A DNA stretch of 64,000 nt from Fulvivirga maritima. GTDB taxonomy: Bacteria > Bacteroidota > Bacteroidia > Cytophagales > Cyclobacteriaceae. Position 1 is the stretch's first letter. Each line of letters starts with the position of its first letter. A program made the position numbers and the translations under genes. Shown in pieces: positions 56,364 through 64,000 of the stretch. The stretch covers positions 557,501-621,500 of the forward strand of contig NZ_CP089980.1 of NCBI RefSeq assembly GCF_021389955.1, read 5' to 3'. Below the pieces are notes generated by a model. It worked only from the letters and a program-made list of their open reading frames with translations, was not told where the DNA came from and did not search any database.

Positions 56364-57296
56364 ATGAAAAGACTACAGTATTACTTTTCACTATGTCTAA
56401 TGACATTGGCGATTTTATCATGTAATGAAAATGAGGTAAATCCAGATAATGAGCAAAAGGAGCCTCTTTCATCAGCGGCAAAACTAGAAGCCGTAAACAA
56501 ACAGAATTTATCCGTTCTGGCCAACGCCGTACAGTCAGCATCTGTTACCGTAAGTGATGAATCATCTCTTAGGTCAGCCATCAGAAATGCCAGCCCGGGA
56601 GATATTATCCGTGTAAATGGTACCATCAGGCTTACCCAAACTTTAGAACTGGCCAATAGTGGCACTTCTAGCAACAAGATTAATTTCACTGGCGGTGTGC
56701 TTGATTGCTCGCTCATTCCTTCAGGCTGGGGCGTAAAAGTGAATGGAAGCTACTGGAATATCAGCTACATGACTATTAAAAATGCGCCAGACTGCGGTTT
56801 AGTATTCCAACATGGCGGGTATAACTGGGTGTATGAGGTTATTACACATGGCAACCAGGACTCAGGTATTCAGATTTACAATGACTCGCACCATAATAGC
56901 ATTAACTATTGCACCTCTTATGATAATTATGATGTAGCCAATGGAGGTGAAAATGCTGATGGCTTTGCCTGTAAGCTTTCTGCCGGCCCAGGCAACCAGT
57001 TTGACCACTGCTGGGCAGAACACAACTCTGATGACGGATGGGATCTTTACGGACAGCCATACAGTGTGTCTATCACTAACTGTACTGCCAAAAACAATGG
57101 TTATGGTAGCAATGGAGATGGCAACGGATTTAAACTAGGTAGTGCTGGTCAGAATGTGCCACACACAGTTACTAACTGTACTTCTGGCAATAACCTAGCT
57201 GCAGGATATGATGGCAATGGAAACACCGGACATATTAATACTACAGGCAGTGGAGGTTATGGTAACGGAAAAGGCCTTTGGGTAAGAATTTATTAA
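56364..57296 (+). CDS. Secreted PL9-type pectate lyase-like lipoprotein
   Basis: 310 residues. Lipoprotein signal (LMTLAILSC), a linker, then a right-handed parallel beta-helix. ENADGFACK and NSDDGWDLYGQ supply the Asp cluster that binds calcium in PL9 enzymes, and GNGFKLG the catalytic-type Lys. Shorter than most PL9 enzymes but the core is present. It would cleave an acidic glycan at the surface. No SusCD pair or other carbohydrate genes sit beside it. Confidence 0.85.
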   Translation: MKRLQYYFSLCLMTLAILSCNENEVNPDNEQKEPLSSAAKLEAVNKQNLSVLANAVQSASVTVSDESSLRSAIRNASPGDIIRVNGTIRLTQTLELANSGTSSNKINFTGGVLDCSLIPSGWGVKVNGSYWNISYMTIKNAPDCGLVFQHGGYNWVYEVITHGNQDSGIQIYNDSHHNSINYCTSYDNYDVANGGENADGFACKLSAGPGNQFDHCWAEHNSDDGWDLYGQPYSVSITNCTAKNNGYGSNGDGNGFKLGSAGQNVPHTVTNCTSGNNLAAGYDGNGNTGHINTTGSGGYGNGKGLWVRIY

Positions 57297-57319
57297 TTGT
57301 TCTCTTCATTCAGCATAAG

Positions 57320-57349
57320 AGGGCTGCTACTTTGCAGCCTTCTTTTTTT
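57320..57349 (+). terminator. Terminator after the lyase gene
   Basis: GGCTGC, six bases, GCAGCC, then TCTTTTTTT. Also lies at the end of the convergent minus-strand cyclase gene. Confidence 0.8.
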
Positions 57350-57356
57350 ACTTACT

Positions 57357-58430
57357 TTACTTCTGCTCTATAGTGAATATTTTCACATCATTGGTTTTAC
57401 CCTTTAAGGGAGTTTCTGCCACAAAAGAGACATCGTAACCATTATTACCATTAAAAGCATTCGCCACTTCCTCCGTAACTAACAGCGGACAATGATAGTA
57501 ATTACAAAGATCCTGAACCCTGGAAGCTGTATTAATCACATCACCATGATAGGCCACTTCGGACTTCAGCTCACCTACTTCAGCCACCGTAATTTTTCCC
57601 ATATGCAAGGAAGCTTTAAAAATAGGACAGTGGTCATATTTAGCTAGATAGGCGCTGCTTTTCGCTTCTAATAAATTCCTAAAACTAAAGAAAACTTTAA
57701 GACAATTAGCTGAAGATAATCCATGCTTGGTCTTCCAGGTAAGTACCGCTTCATCACCCACAAACTGATAAATAGAGGCATTATACTCCATCACTATGCC
57801 TGAAAGATCTCTAAAGCAGTCTTGCAACAAACTACTAAATTTCAAATGCCCCAACCTTTCTGCTATTGATGATGAAGACTGCAGGTCTAAAAACATAAAA
57901 ATACGATCCTCCTCTCTCGGATGTCTGTATTTACCTGTCATCATGTTATAAATCATGCCTGGCCCCACCCGCTTATCAAACTGTAATATAAAATCCATGG
58001 TTATGGAGGCCACACTAATAAAAAGGCATAAAGACAAAAAGCTCCATGACCATAAAAAATTAGCAATAGCAACTAAATTTTCGGTACTGGCATTAAAATA
58101 AAAGACCAATAGTATTGTTACCATAGCCAGAATTACCAGCAACATAAGTATAGCAAAACGGTAGATACTATTCACCAAAAATGACTTGCTATTAAGTAGT
58201 TTAGGATAAACAAAAGATTCCAAAGAACCCAACGTAGTACCTATAATAAGCCCCAGCATAGCGGCTTGCGCCAGCATATGATCAAAGCCAATAATATACG
58301 TAAGCTCACTCTGCTGCGGAAAACGCCCCACATGCAAGTACCTGACGATAACGTATAAATCGGCTACAAATATCCAATAGACTATTATCACCAATAGCCT
58401 TTGTAATTTATATCTAATGATTGCTCTCAC
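57357..58430 (-). CDS. Membrane-bound class III adenylate/guanylate cyclase
   Basis: 357 residues. About four N-terminal membrane helices (VIIVYWIFVADLYVIV, AAMLGLIIGTTLGSL and two more to about 150), then a single catalytic domain. Metal-binding Asp in FLDLQSSSSIAE and Asp in QFVGDEAVL; homodimer loops in GDVINTASRVQDL. The base-specifying residues are not clear enough to choose cAMP over cGMP. It acts alone, facing the cytoplasm. Confidence 0.88.
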   Translation of the reverse strand: MRAIIRYKLQRLLVIIVYWIFVADLYVIVRYLHVGRFPQQSELTYIIGFDHMLAQAAMLGLIIGTTLGSLESFVYPKLLNSKSFLVNSIYRFAILMLLVILAMVTILLVFYFNASTENLVAIANFLWSWSFLSLCLFISVASITMDFILQFDKRVGPGMIYNMMTGKYRHPREEDRIFMFLDLQSSSSIAERLGHLKFSSLLQDCFRDLSGIVMEYNASIYQFVGDEAVLTWKTKHGLSSANCLKVFFSFRNLLEAKSSAYLAKYDHCPIFKASLHMGKITVAEVGELKSEVAYHGDVINTASRVQDLCNYYHCPLLVTEEVANAFNGNNGYDVSFVAETPLKGKTNDVKIFTIEQK

Positions 58431-58958
58431 TGTTCAATATTTTATTAGGACCACCCAAAAGCAACGGCCCCTGGCAAACCTACACATTCAAAGGTTAGTA
58501 AATCTTTAAGTAGTGAAAAGTAATCAACTTTTGAAACGGACAATTTTCACAACGAACAGCACACTCTTATTGACAATTACCAAATATGATAATCATTATT
58601 TCAATTGAAAGCCTTACTCCTCTCTTGACTGGTCAACTACACCCTCCCCATTATTAACAGAATGTTACGTGATTTTGATTTCGAATTTACCCTGAATAAC
58701 GATTAAATATTTGGAGGAAACTCACAGTACTTTTTAACCACATCGCTCTTCACTAAGAAGTCAGTATTCTATTTTTTACCCTAAAAGTTTAGTAAAAAGT
58801 AACATTTAAAAGATTAGTAACAACTCCCTCTAAAAAGGCTCTTTCATTCATAAATCCTTAAAGATTACATGAATATTGAATAAATACCTAAACCAAAAAT
58901 ACTTGGCAGATTTGCATCGAAATAAAATTTCAGACAACAACAAAAACTCAAACAAGTC
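58431..58958. other. 528-base gap without a gene
   Basis: AT-rich region between the divergent cyclase and secreted-protein genes. No reading frame or RNA seen; a short TTGAC-TG-GTCAA symmetry at 58625-58636 is probably chance. Holds the promoters of both flanking genes, not precisely placeable. Confidence 0.5.
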
Positions 58959-59531
58959 ATGATAAAAACAATGAAATTAATCGCTGCACTCCTAATAGTT
59001 TCGAGTACAGCTTTTGCAAGTACAGAACTAGACAAATCAAAAGTCAATATTTCTCTTTCTTCTGACAAAGAAGTATACACGCTGTCATACAAAGGGGGAG
59101 ATTCTAAAAAAGTATATGTTGAAATAATCTCATCTGAGGGTAAAACCATATTTTCAGAATACATTAAGGTGGATGGTGCTTTTAACAGACCTTATAACCT
59201 AAGCGAGTTACCTGCAGGTGAATACACTCTAAAATTGAGAGATCGTAATGGAGTAACTACCAGAACCATAAACCATGGCATCAGCAACACAAAAGAAACC
59301 AAGCATTTCATAAACTTAAGAGCTAAAGACAGAAAGTACCAACTAACTATTGCCTCTACTGAAAAAACCGCTAAGGTACGCATCTTCAAAAACGGACAGG
59401 AGATTTACTCTGCCCTTAAGGATATCAAAAACGGATATAGCGAAATATTCAACTTAGAGCAACTAGACCCTGCTCAGCAGTATGAATTACAAGTAATTAT
59501 GAATGACGAAGTGAAATCTTTTTCCCTATAA
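58959..59531 (+). CDS. Secreted beta-sandwich protein
   Basis: 190 residues. Signal peptide (MKLIAALLIVSSTAFAS), then repeated Ig-like strands (VYVEIISSEGKTIFSEYIKV, RPYNLSELPAGEYTLKLRDR, VRIFKNGQEIYSALKDI). The N-L-S-E-L-P-A-G-E-Y-T-L pattern is that of DUF3244/secretion-signal-like Ig domains in Bacteroidota. No enzyme motif. Single gene with its own terminator. Confidence 0.75.
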   Translation: MIKTMKLIAALLIVSSTAFASTELDKSKVNISLSSDKEVYTLSYKGGDSKKVYVEIISSEGKTIFSEYIKVDGAFNRPYNLSELPAGEYTLKLRDRNGVTTRTINHGISNTKETKHFINLRAKDRKYQLTIASTEKTAKVRIFKNGQEIYSALKDIKNGYSEIFNLEQLDPAQQYELQVIMNDEVKSFSL

Positions 59532-59553
59532 TATATTTTAGTTTCCTCGATTT

Positions 59554-59586
59554 AAGCTCAGGCTCCCATAGGTCTGAGCTTTTTTT
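59554..59586 (+). terminator. Terminator after the secreted protein gene
   Basis: AAGCTCAG / CTGAGCTT stem with a 12-base loop, followed by TTTTTT. Confidence 0.8.
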
Positions 59587-59772
59587 GTACACCTCAAACA
59601 CACTAGTACATTAAATCACAGACAATTAACTCTTAGGTATTACAAGAGATTTAAATGGCAAATCCAATGAATATTATAATATTAACAGCCGTTTTATTGT
59701 CCTGAAATATGAAAATATTATCAATCTTAATTTCAGATATTTCCACATTAATTTTGAAGAACCAGCAGAAAT

Positions 59773-59805
59773 AAAAAAATCGCCTACTTTGGGTAAGCGA
59801 TTTTT
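59773..59805. terminator. Terminator of the DUF3347/Cus operon
   Basis: AAAATCGC and GCGATTTT flank an inner pairing (TAC/GTA) with one mismatch. A- and T-runs on each side allow it to act on both strands; it ends the minus-strand transcript at 59847. Confidence 0.75.
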
Positions 59806-59846
59806 AAATTTATTCAAAGCTAATTCATAGGCCTCTAGCCTTAGAA

Positions 59847-60398
59847 TCACTCAATAGTCTCCTCTACCTTACCGCAGTGAAGCATTTTATCTCCGAAGTA
59901 AGGGTTATTCACTTGCTCTTCCATGCTCAGCCAGTAGGCTCCTTCATTATTAAACGCCATAGGACAGAACTGACGATAAACGGTGCTTTCATTAGCTTTA
60001 GTGGACTTCACTAAATTGTAAATATCTTCAGAAAGGCCGTTGAAAAACTTACGCTGCGCTTCTATATCTTTTTCATTAGCTATGTTTTGAGCAGCAGCGT
60101 AAATAGCTTCTGCGGTACTAATCCCTTTAGCCTTCAATACAGCAGCTATTTCACTCGCAGCAGCACTAGCTTGCTCAGCATTGGTTTGTACTAGTGCATC
60201 TTTCACTTGCATATAGGCTGCAAGCACCTTTTGCGCTTCTTCTTTAGAGACATCTCCTTCTTGCTCCATTTCTTCTGATAACTCTTCGGCTGTTACTTCA
60301 GGCTCTTCAGTAGAGGTGGCTTCCTGCTTGCCTCCTCCACATGCTACCAGACTTACTGTGAATACTGAAGCCAATAATAATGTTAATAGTGATTTCAT
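59847..60398 (-). CDS. DUF3347 lipoprotein, probable periplasmic copper-binding protein
   Basis: 183 residues. Lipoprotein signal (LVACGGG), an acidic linker, then DUF3347 with FCPMAFNNEGAYWLS and NNPYFGDKMLHCG. The Cys/Met/His pattern suits Cu(I)/Ag(I) binding. The same domain ends the CusB-like adaptor just upstream, so this is a free copy of a CusB module and may shuttle metal to the pump. Last gene of the efflux operon in this window. Confidence 0.87.
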   Translation of the reverse strand: MKSLLTLLLASVFTVSLVACGGGKQEATSTEEPEVTAEELSEEMEQEGDVSKEEAQKVLAAYMQVKDALVQTNAEQASAAASEIAAVLKAKGISTAEAIYAAAQNIANEKDIEAQRKFFNGLSEDIYNLVKSTKANESTVYRQFCPMAFNNEGAYWLSMEEQVNNPYFGDKMLHCGKVEETIE

Positions 60399-60472
60399 TG
60401 TTTTAAAGTATTTGGGTTTGTTTTATTTCTATTATTTATTCTTCCTACGGCAGATTGAAACCTGCCAATTGT

Positions 60473-62173
60473 TTAATTCATTACCTGAGTTACCTCTCCA
60501 CAACTGAGCATAAAAGCCCCGAAATATGGATTTTTCACTTCCTTTTCAGCACTAAGCCAGTCTGCACCCTGATTATTATCAGCCATAGGGCAGTGCTGCA
60601 CATATAAGGTTGATGACTCAGGCTTCATTTGCTGTGTTAAAGCTATTATATTCTTAGATACAAGGATAAATTTTTCTCGCAATTGATCGATATCTTTTGA
60701 CTCTGCCATCGCTTCAATTGATGTCTTTAAGGACTTCACATATTTCATCCAAATCATGTGTGCATCTCCTTCAAAAACCTCCATTTCTACGTTATTAACA
60801 GTTTGCTGTAATGATTTGGTTTCAGCCTGAGCTTGATTAAAATCATCATTAACCAAAGCATTTTTTACTAAAAAGTATTGCTTAATTATAGACTGCAATG
60901 CCGCATTAGCTCCGGCAGAAAGCTTTACACTTTCTGTTTTTTCCTTTGGGTTCATCATACTGGGTTTACCGGCCAATTGAGCGGCAGCGTCTATACTGAA
61001 AGTGCCATTTACCACTATTCTGTCTCCTGCACTCAAACCACTTTCTACCAAATATTGATTCCCTTTCTCTGGCCCAAGCACCACTTCTCTATATTCAAAG
61101 GTGGGCTGATCATAGCCTTCCAGCTTCACATAGACTAAAGAGCGCTTCCCAGTCCATAATACCGCTGACTGCGGAATAGTAATGACTTCTCCTGATTCTT
61201 GCTTCTCACCATTCAAAACAGTAGCCTTAACAAACATTTCAGGTTTCAATTTACCTTTTGCATTCACCACTTCAGCCCTAATGCCAGCCACCCTGTTAGA
61301 TGGATCTATAAAAGGATCTATAAATGTCACTTTAGCTTTAAAGCTCTCTCCTGGTAATGAAGGAACGGTAAATGTAATTACATCACCTTCTGAAATACGG
61401 CCCAAATCCTGCTCATATGCATCTAAGACCACCCAAAGCTTGCTCAGATCTACAATCCCGAATAAGGGCTCTCCTTTTTTCACATGCTTTCCTGAAGAGG
61501 CATAAAGCTTCTGCACCACCCCAGAATAATGAGACCTCAGCGGCAAAGCCATACTCACCTTACCTTCTGCTTCAATCTTATTAATCTCGCTTTCGGCCAA
61601 TTGAAAATTCTTAAGCTTATTTCTCACCGCATTATAGAGCTCCGGATTTGAATCTTTGTTTTTAGCAGCCTCCAACAGCTCCTGCTGAGCCATTATGAAT
61701 TCAGGAGAATAAATAGACGCCAATACCTGACCTCTTTTCACCTTTTCACCAGTAAAATTCACATATAACTTCTCTATTCTACCATTAAAGTGAGCTGAAA
61801 TAAGAGAAACATTCCTTTCATCAGCCTCAATCTTTCCGCTTAGTTGAAGGTTCTTTGAAGCCGCTTCACCAGATCCTACTACTACGGTCTGCACATTAGC
61901 CAGCGCTATGGCCGATTCACTCATTTGCAAAGCATCATTAGCCACCAGCTTACCCTTATTTTCACTAAGCGGTATAAGCTCCATACCACAAATAGGGCAC
62001 TTGCCCGGCTTATTCTGCCTTATTTGAGGATGCATAGAACACGTCCAGACTGTTGCCTCCCCTCCTGAATGCTGATGCTGTTCTGACTCTCCTCCAAAGA
62101 GTAAGCTGCCCAGCACAACCCCTACAACCAGGGCTGCCAGCATAAATAGTATTGTTGATTTATTTAGTTTCAT
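60473..62173 (-). CDS. cusB: CusB-type efflux periplasmic adaptor with metal-binding domains
   Basis: 566 residues from ATG 62173. N-terminal TM, a heavy-metal-binding module (TCSMHPQIRQNKPGKCPICG), HlyD-like hairpin and barrel domains (SGKIEADERNVSLISAHFNG, VVDLSKLWVVLDAYEQDL, GLSAGDRIVVNGTFSIDAA), and a C-terminal DUF3347 with HCPMADNNQGADWLS. It links the RND pump to the outer-membrane channel and hands metal over. Starts inside the TolC-like gene (14-base overlap). Confidence 0.92.
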   Translation of the reverse strand: MKLNKSTILFMLAALVVGVVLGSLLFGGESEQHQHSGGEATVWTCSMHPQIRQNKPGKCPICGMELIPLSENKGKLVANDALQMSESAIALANVQTVVVGSGEAASKNLQLSGKIEADERNVSLISAHFNGRIEKLYVNFTGEKVKRGQVLASIYSPEFIMAQQELLEAAKNKDSNPELYNAVRNKLKNFQLAESEINKIEAEGKVSMALPLRSHYSGVVQKLYASSGKHVKKGEPLFGIVDLSKLWVVLDAYEQDLGRISEGDVITFTVPSLPGESFKAKVTFIDPFIDPSNRVAGIRAEVVNAKGKLKPEMFVKATVLNGEKQESGEVITIPQSAVLWTGKRSLVYVKLEGYDQPTFEYREVVLGPEKGNQYLVESGLSAGDRIVVNGTFSIDAAAQLAGKPSMMNPKEKTESVKLSAGANAALQSIIKQYFLVKNALVNDDFNQAQAETKSLQQTVNNVEMEVFEGDAHMIWMKYVKSLKTSIEAMAESKDIDQLREKFILVSKNIIALTQQMKPESSTLYVQHCPMADNNQGADWLSAEKEVKNPYFGAFMLSCGEVTQVMN

Positions 62174-63494
62174 GATCAATATCAATGTTTTTAGCCCATA
62201 ATTTTTCTAATAATGCTATAGCTATTTGTAAGTCGGCCCCGGCTTTATCTAAGGCCAATTCATAGCGAAGCACCTGCTGCTCTATATCCAGCACTTTCTC
62301 ATAACTGCCTTCACCACCAGCATAAGCCTGAGTGATGATGTTTGAGGCCTGCCGAGACTGAACCAGCAACTCTGCATATAATAGACGCTTGCGATCAGCA
62401 TCTTTATATTGATTAATAGCTTGCACCAGCTGAGCCTCTAAAGAATTCTTCTTTTGCTCAATTTCTTGCTGCAAGCTCTGCTGCATATAATCTACTTCGC
62501 TAATTTTTGCCTTGTATTTTTTCCTGTAAATAGGAATACTCAGAGTAGCCATAGGCATTAAAATATCTTGCCCGTTGTCCGGTACGTCCATATCTGTTCT
62601 TGGAGTTACTAAACCATAGCTTATCCCCACTCCAAATGAAGGCTGACCCTCTTTCTGCGCAATAACCTTTTGAGAATTTAAAGCGGCATTTCGTTGATAT
62701 AAAGCATTCAATTTAGGGTTATTCAATAGAATACTATCCATCAGCACCTGATCATCCAAGGCTAGCTCTGTACTAACCAGACTATCCTGCACCTCTACTT
62801 TTTGGTTTACAGAATGGTTGAGCAAGGCATTAAAGCGAGCGGATTGGGTTTGCTGTATATCGAGCAACATTTCTAACTGAGCTTGCCTTTCTTTTGCTTC
62901 CATTTGTACTTGCAGCACATCTACCATAGAGCCTTCTCCTCCTTCTATTCTGCTTAAGCTTACTTTCTCGTCTCGCTTCAAAATATCAAGATAACGACGC
63001 GTGGTGTTTATACTTTTTTGAGTAACGTAAAGCTGATAATAAGCTAATTTCACCTCATAGAACAGTTCATTTTTCACTTTTAGAAACTCTTGATAACTCA
63101 CTTCAGCCTGCTGTGAAGCGGCATCTTTTTTAGCAGCAAGAGTACCAAACCATGGAAATGATTGTGAAAGCTCTATGCCCATTACCCTTTCTCCTACCCG
63201 CGTTTCTGTAGGTAAGATGGCATAACTCAAGCTGGCTTTAGGATCTGGCAAAGCCCCCACTTGTGGCACTTTTTGAAGATCAGCATAATAGCGATTAAAC
63301 TGAGCCTGCAACCCGGGATTATGCTCTGCGGCTTCTTGCAAATACTCATTTAACTGACCAAAGGACATATTATTGATGAATAAGAAGAATAACGTTAGCA
63401 TTATTCCCTTTACCCGAATCAGATAATTGCTCAATGTATTTTTCCTTAGCTGAAAATAACCATTCATGGTATCGAATTTTTTAAATCTATTCAT
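62160..63494 (-). CDS. TolC-family outer-membrane efflux channel (CusC-like)
   Basis: 444 residues from the ATG giving MNRFKKFDTMNGYFQ. Signal-like hydrophobic segment at about 31-48, then two repeats of the OEP helical-barrel pattern (EYLQEAAEHNPGLQAQFNRY, LLNNPKLNALYQRNAALNSQ). Carries copper/silver out of the cell together with CusA and CusB. Overlaps the CusA stop at 63487 by a few bases. Confidence 0.9.
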   Translation of the reverse strand: MNRFKKFDTMNGYFQLRKNTLSNYLIRVKGIMLTLFFLFINNMSFGQLNEYLQEAAEHNPGLQAQFNRYYADLQKVPQVGALPDPKASLSYAILPTETRVGERVMGIELSQSFPWFGTLAAKKDAASQQAEVSYQEFLKVKNELFYEVKLAYYQLYVTQKSINTTRRYLDILKRDEKVSLSRIEGGEGSMVDVLQVQMEAKERQAQLEMLLDIQQTQSARFNALLNHSVNQKVEVQDSLVSTELALDDQVLMDSILLNNPKLNALYQRNAALNSQKVIAQKEGQPSFGVGISYGLVTPRTDMDVPDNGQDILMPMATLSIPIYRKKYKAKISEVDYMQQSLQQEIEQKKNSLEAQLVQAINQYKDADRKRLLYAELLVQSRQASNIITQAYAGGEGSYEKVLDIEQQVLRYELALDKAGADLQIAIALLEKLWAKNIDIDHETK

Positions 63495-64000
63495 CTTTAA
63501 CCCTCCTTTCTTGCCACACACTGTACAGCACGGGCACTACAAACATGGTCATTACTTGTAGCAGCATACCGCCAAAAGCAGGAATAGCCATTGGCACCAT
63601 AATGTCAGAACCTTTACCGGTAGAAGACAGCACAGGAAGTAACGCTATGATAGCCGTAGCGGCTGTCATCATTGCTGGTCGTACTCGCATCATTCCCGCA
63701 TGTAATACTGCCTTTCGCACTTCTTTTTTGGTGGCTGGCTTCTCCCTTTCAAAAGTTTGAGTCAGGTAAGTACCCATGATTACGCCATCATCAGTAGCTA
63801 TTCCAAATAAGGCTATAAAGCCGACCCACACCGCCACGCTGAGGTTAATAGTGTGCATCTGAAAGAGATCTCTGAGATTAGTTCCGGCTACGGAAAAGTT
63901 CATAAACCAATCTTGACCATAAAGCCAAACCATTAAAAAACCTCCTGAGAAAGCCACGAATATGCCGCTAAAAACCATAGCCGACATAGTCACTGATTTG
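63487..64000 (-). CDS. cusA: CusA/CzcA-type heavy-metal RND pump, C-terminal part
   Basis: Only the last about 170 residues lie in the window; the gene runs off the right edge. Seen: FIALFGIATDDGVIMGTYL, the conserved R-x-R-P-x-x-M-T stretch in RVRPAMMTAATAIIALLP and TGKGSDIMVPMAIPAFGG, all typical of metal RND permeases. With CusB and CusC it forms the tripartite pump; the ion is probably Cu(I)/Ag(I) because of the metal-binding modules on CusB. Confidence 0.93.
   Translation of the reverse strand, partial: KSVTMSAMVFSGIFVAFSGGFLMVWLYGQDWFMNFSVAGTNLRDLFQMHTINLSVAVWVGFIALFGIATDDGVIMGTYLTQTFEREKPATKKEVRKAVLHAGMMRVRPAMMTAATAIIALLPVLSSTGKGSDIMVPMAIPAFGGMLLQVMTMFVVPVLYSVWQERRVKDE

Larger units (their letters stand above)
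59532..59846. other. 315-base gap with two terminators
   Basis: No gene seen. Contains the hairpins at 59554 and 59773 that end the two convergent transcripts. Confidence 0.6.

Noticed and set aside
58625-58636. TTGAC-TG-GTCAA short symmetry
   Set aside because: Only five paired bases in an AT-rich gap; expected by chance.
60449-60466. GGCAG/CTGCC hairpin between cusB and the DUF3347 gene
   Set aside because: Five-bp stem without a T-run; not a credible terminator.
1-64000. CRISPR arrays, insertion sequences, prophage, rRNA
   Set aside because: No regularly spaced repeats, transposase motifs, phage genes or rRNA sequence were seen on either strand.

Overview
The window looks like chromosome from an AT-rich Bacteroidota bacterium, most likely order Cytophagales. 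The evidence is the gene content: lipoproteins with Bacteroidota-type signal peptides, TAnnTTTG-type promoter boxes, a periplasmic-TPR histidine kinase, SPOR/OmpA proteins, DarA/DarB genes and DUF3347 copper proteins. The genus cannot be fixed from sequence alone. No rRNA, CRISPR array, insertion sequence or phage was seen. One tRNA (Ala, GGC) is present.

Layout. 1-1115: 3'-truncated hflX on the minus strand. 1322-7870: exopolysaccharide/capsule operon (GT4 glycosyltransferase, rmlC, OPX export lipoprotein, Wzc-type BY-kinase, PHP tyrosine phosphatase, NAD-dependent epimerase). 7945-11814: TPR protein, phosphosulfolactate synthase (comA), DUF368/PopT carrier and aroE. 12110-18678: a one-gene type I polyketide synthase (KS-AT-DH-KR-ACP-TE) overlapping a lipocalin-like gene. 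18949-34936: housekeeping and signalling genes (STAS-like protein, uvrB, HtrA protease, ALDH7, response regulator, NlpC/P60 lipoprotein, FAD/Fe-S oxidase, TPR histidine kinase, asnB). 34957-41366: SPOR/OmpA tandem pair, pbpC, GNAT, a TonB-domain remnant and a lipoprotein.

41439-51843 (all minus): a compact dialkylresorcinol-type biosynthetic cluster. It holds DarA, a flavin-dependent halogenase, DarB, a small protein, a BtrH-like ACP-dependent acyltransferase, an ABC exporter, an ACP, a FabF-type ketosynthase and a second ketosynthase-like protein that appears to lack the catalytic cysteine. It lacks the aryl-polyene genes of a full flexirubin locus, so its product is probably smaller or different. 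52064-59531: an exported pair of unknown function, glutathione peroxidase, a PL9-type lyase, a membrane class III cyclase and a small secreted protein. 59847-64000: a CusCBA copper/silver efflux operon with a DUF3347 lipoprotein, cut at the window end.

A striking feature of the sequence is six single-base indels, all in short homopolymer runs, that break five genes: the PHP phosphatase, the TPR gene, asnB (twice), the FabF-type ketosynthase and the halogenase. Restoring one base at each site gives full-length proteins. The pattern fits residual sequencing error better than gene decay. It matters because two of the five are core genes of the resorcinol cluster and would be missed or mis-called by automatic annotation.
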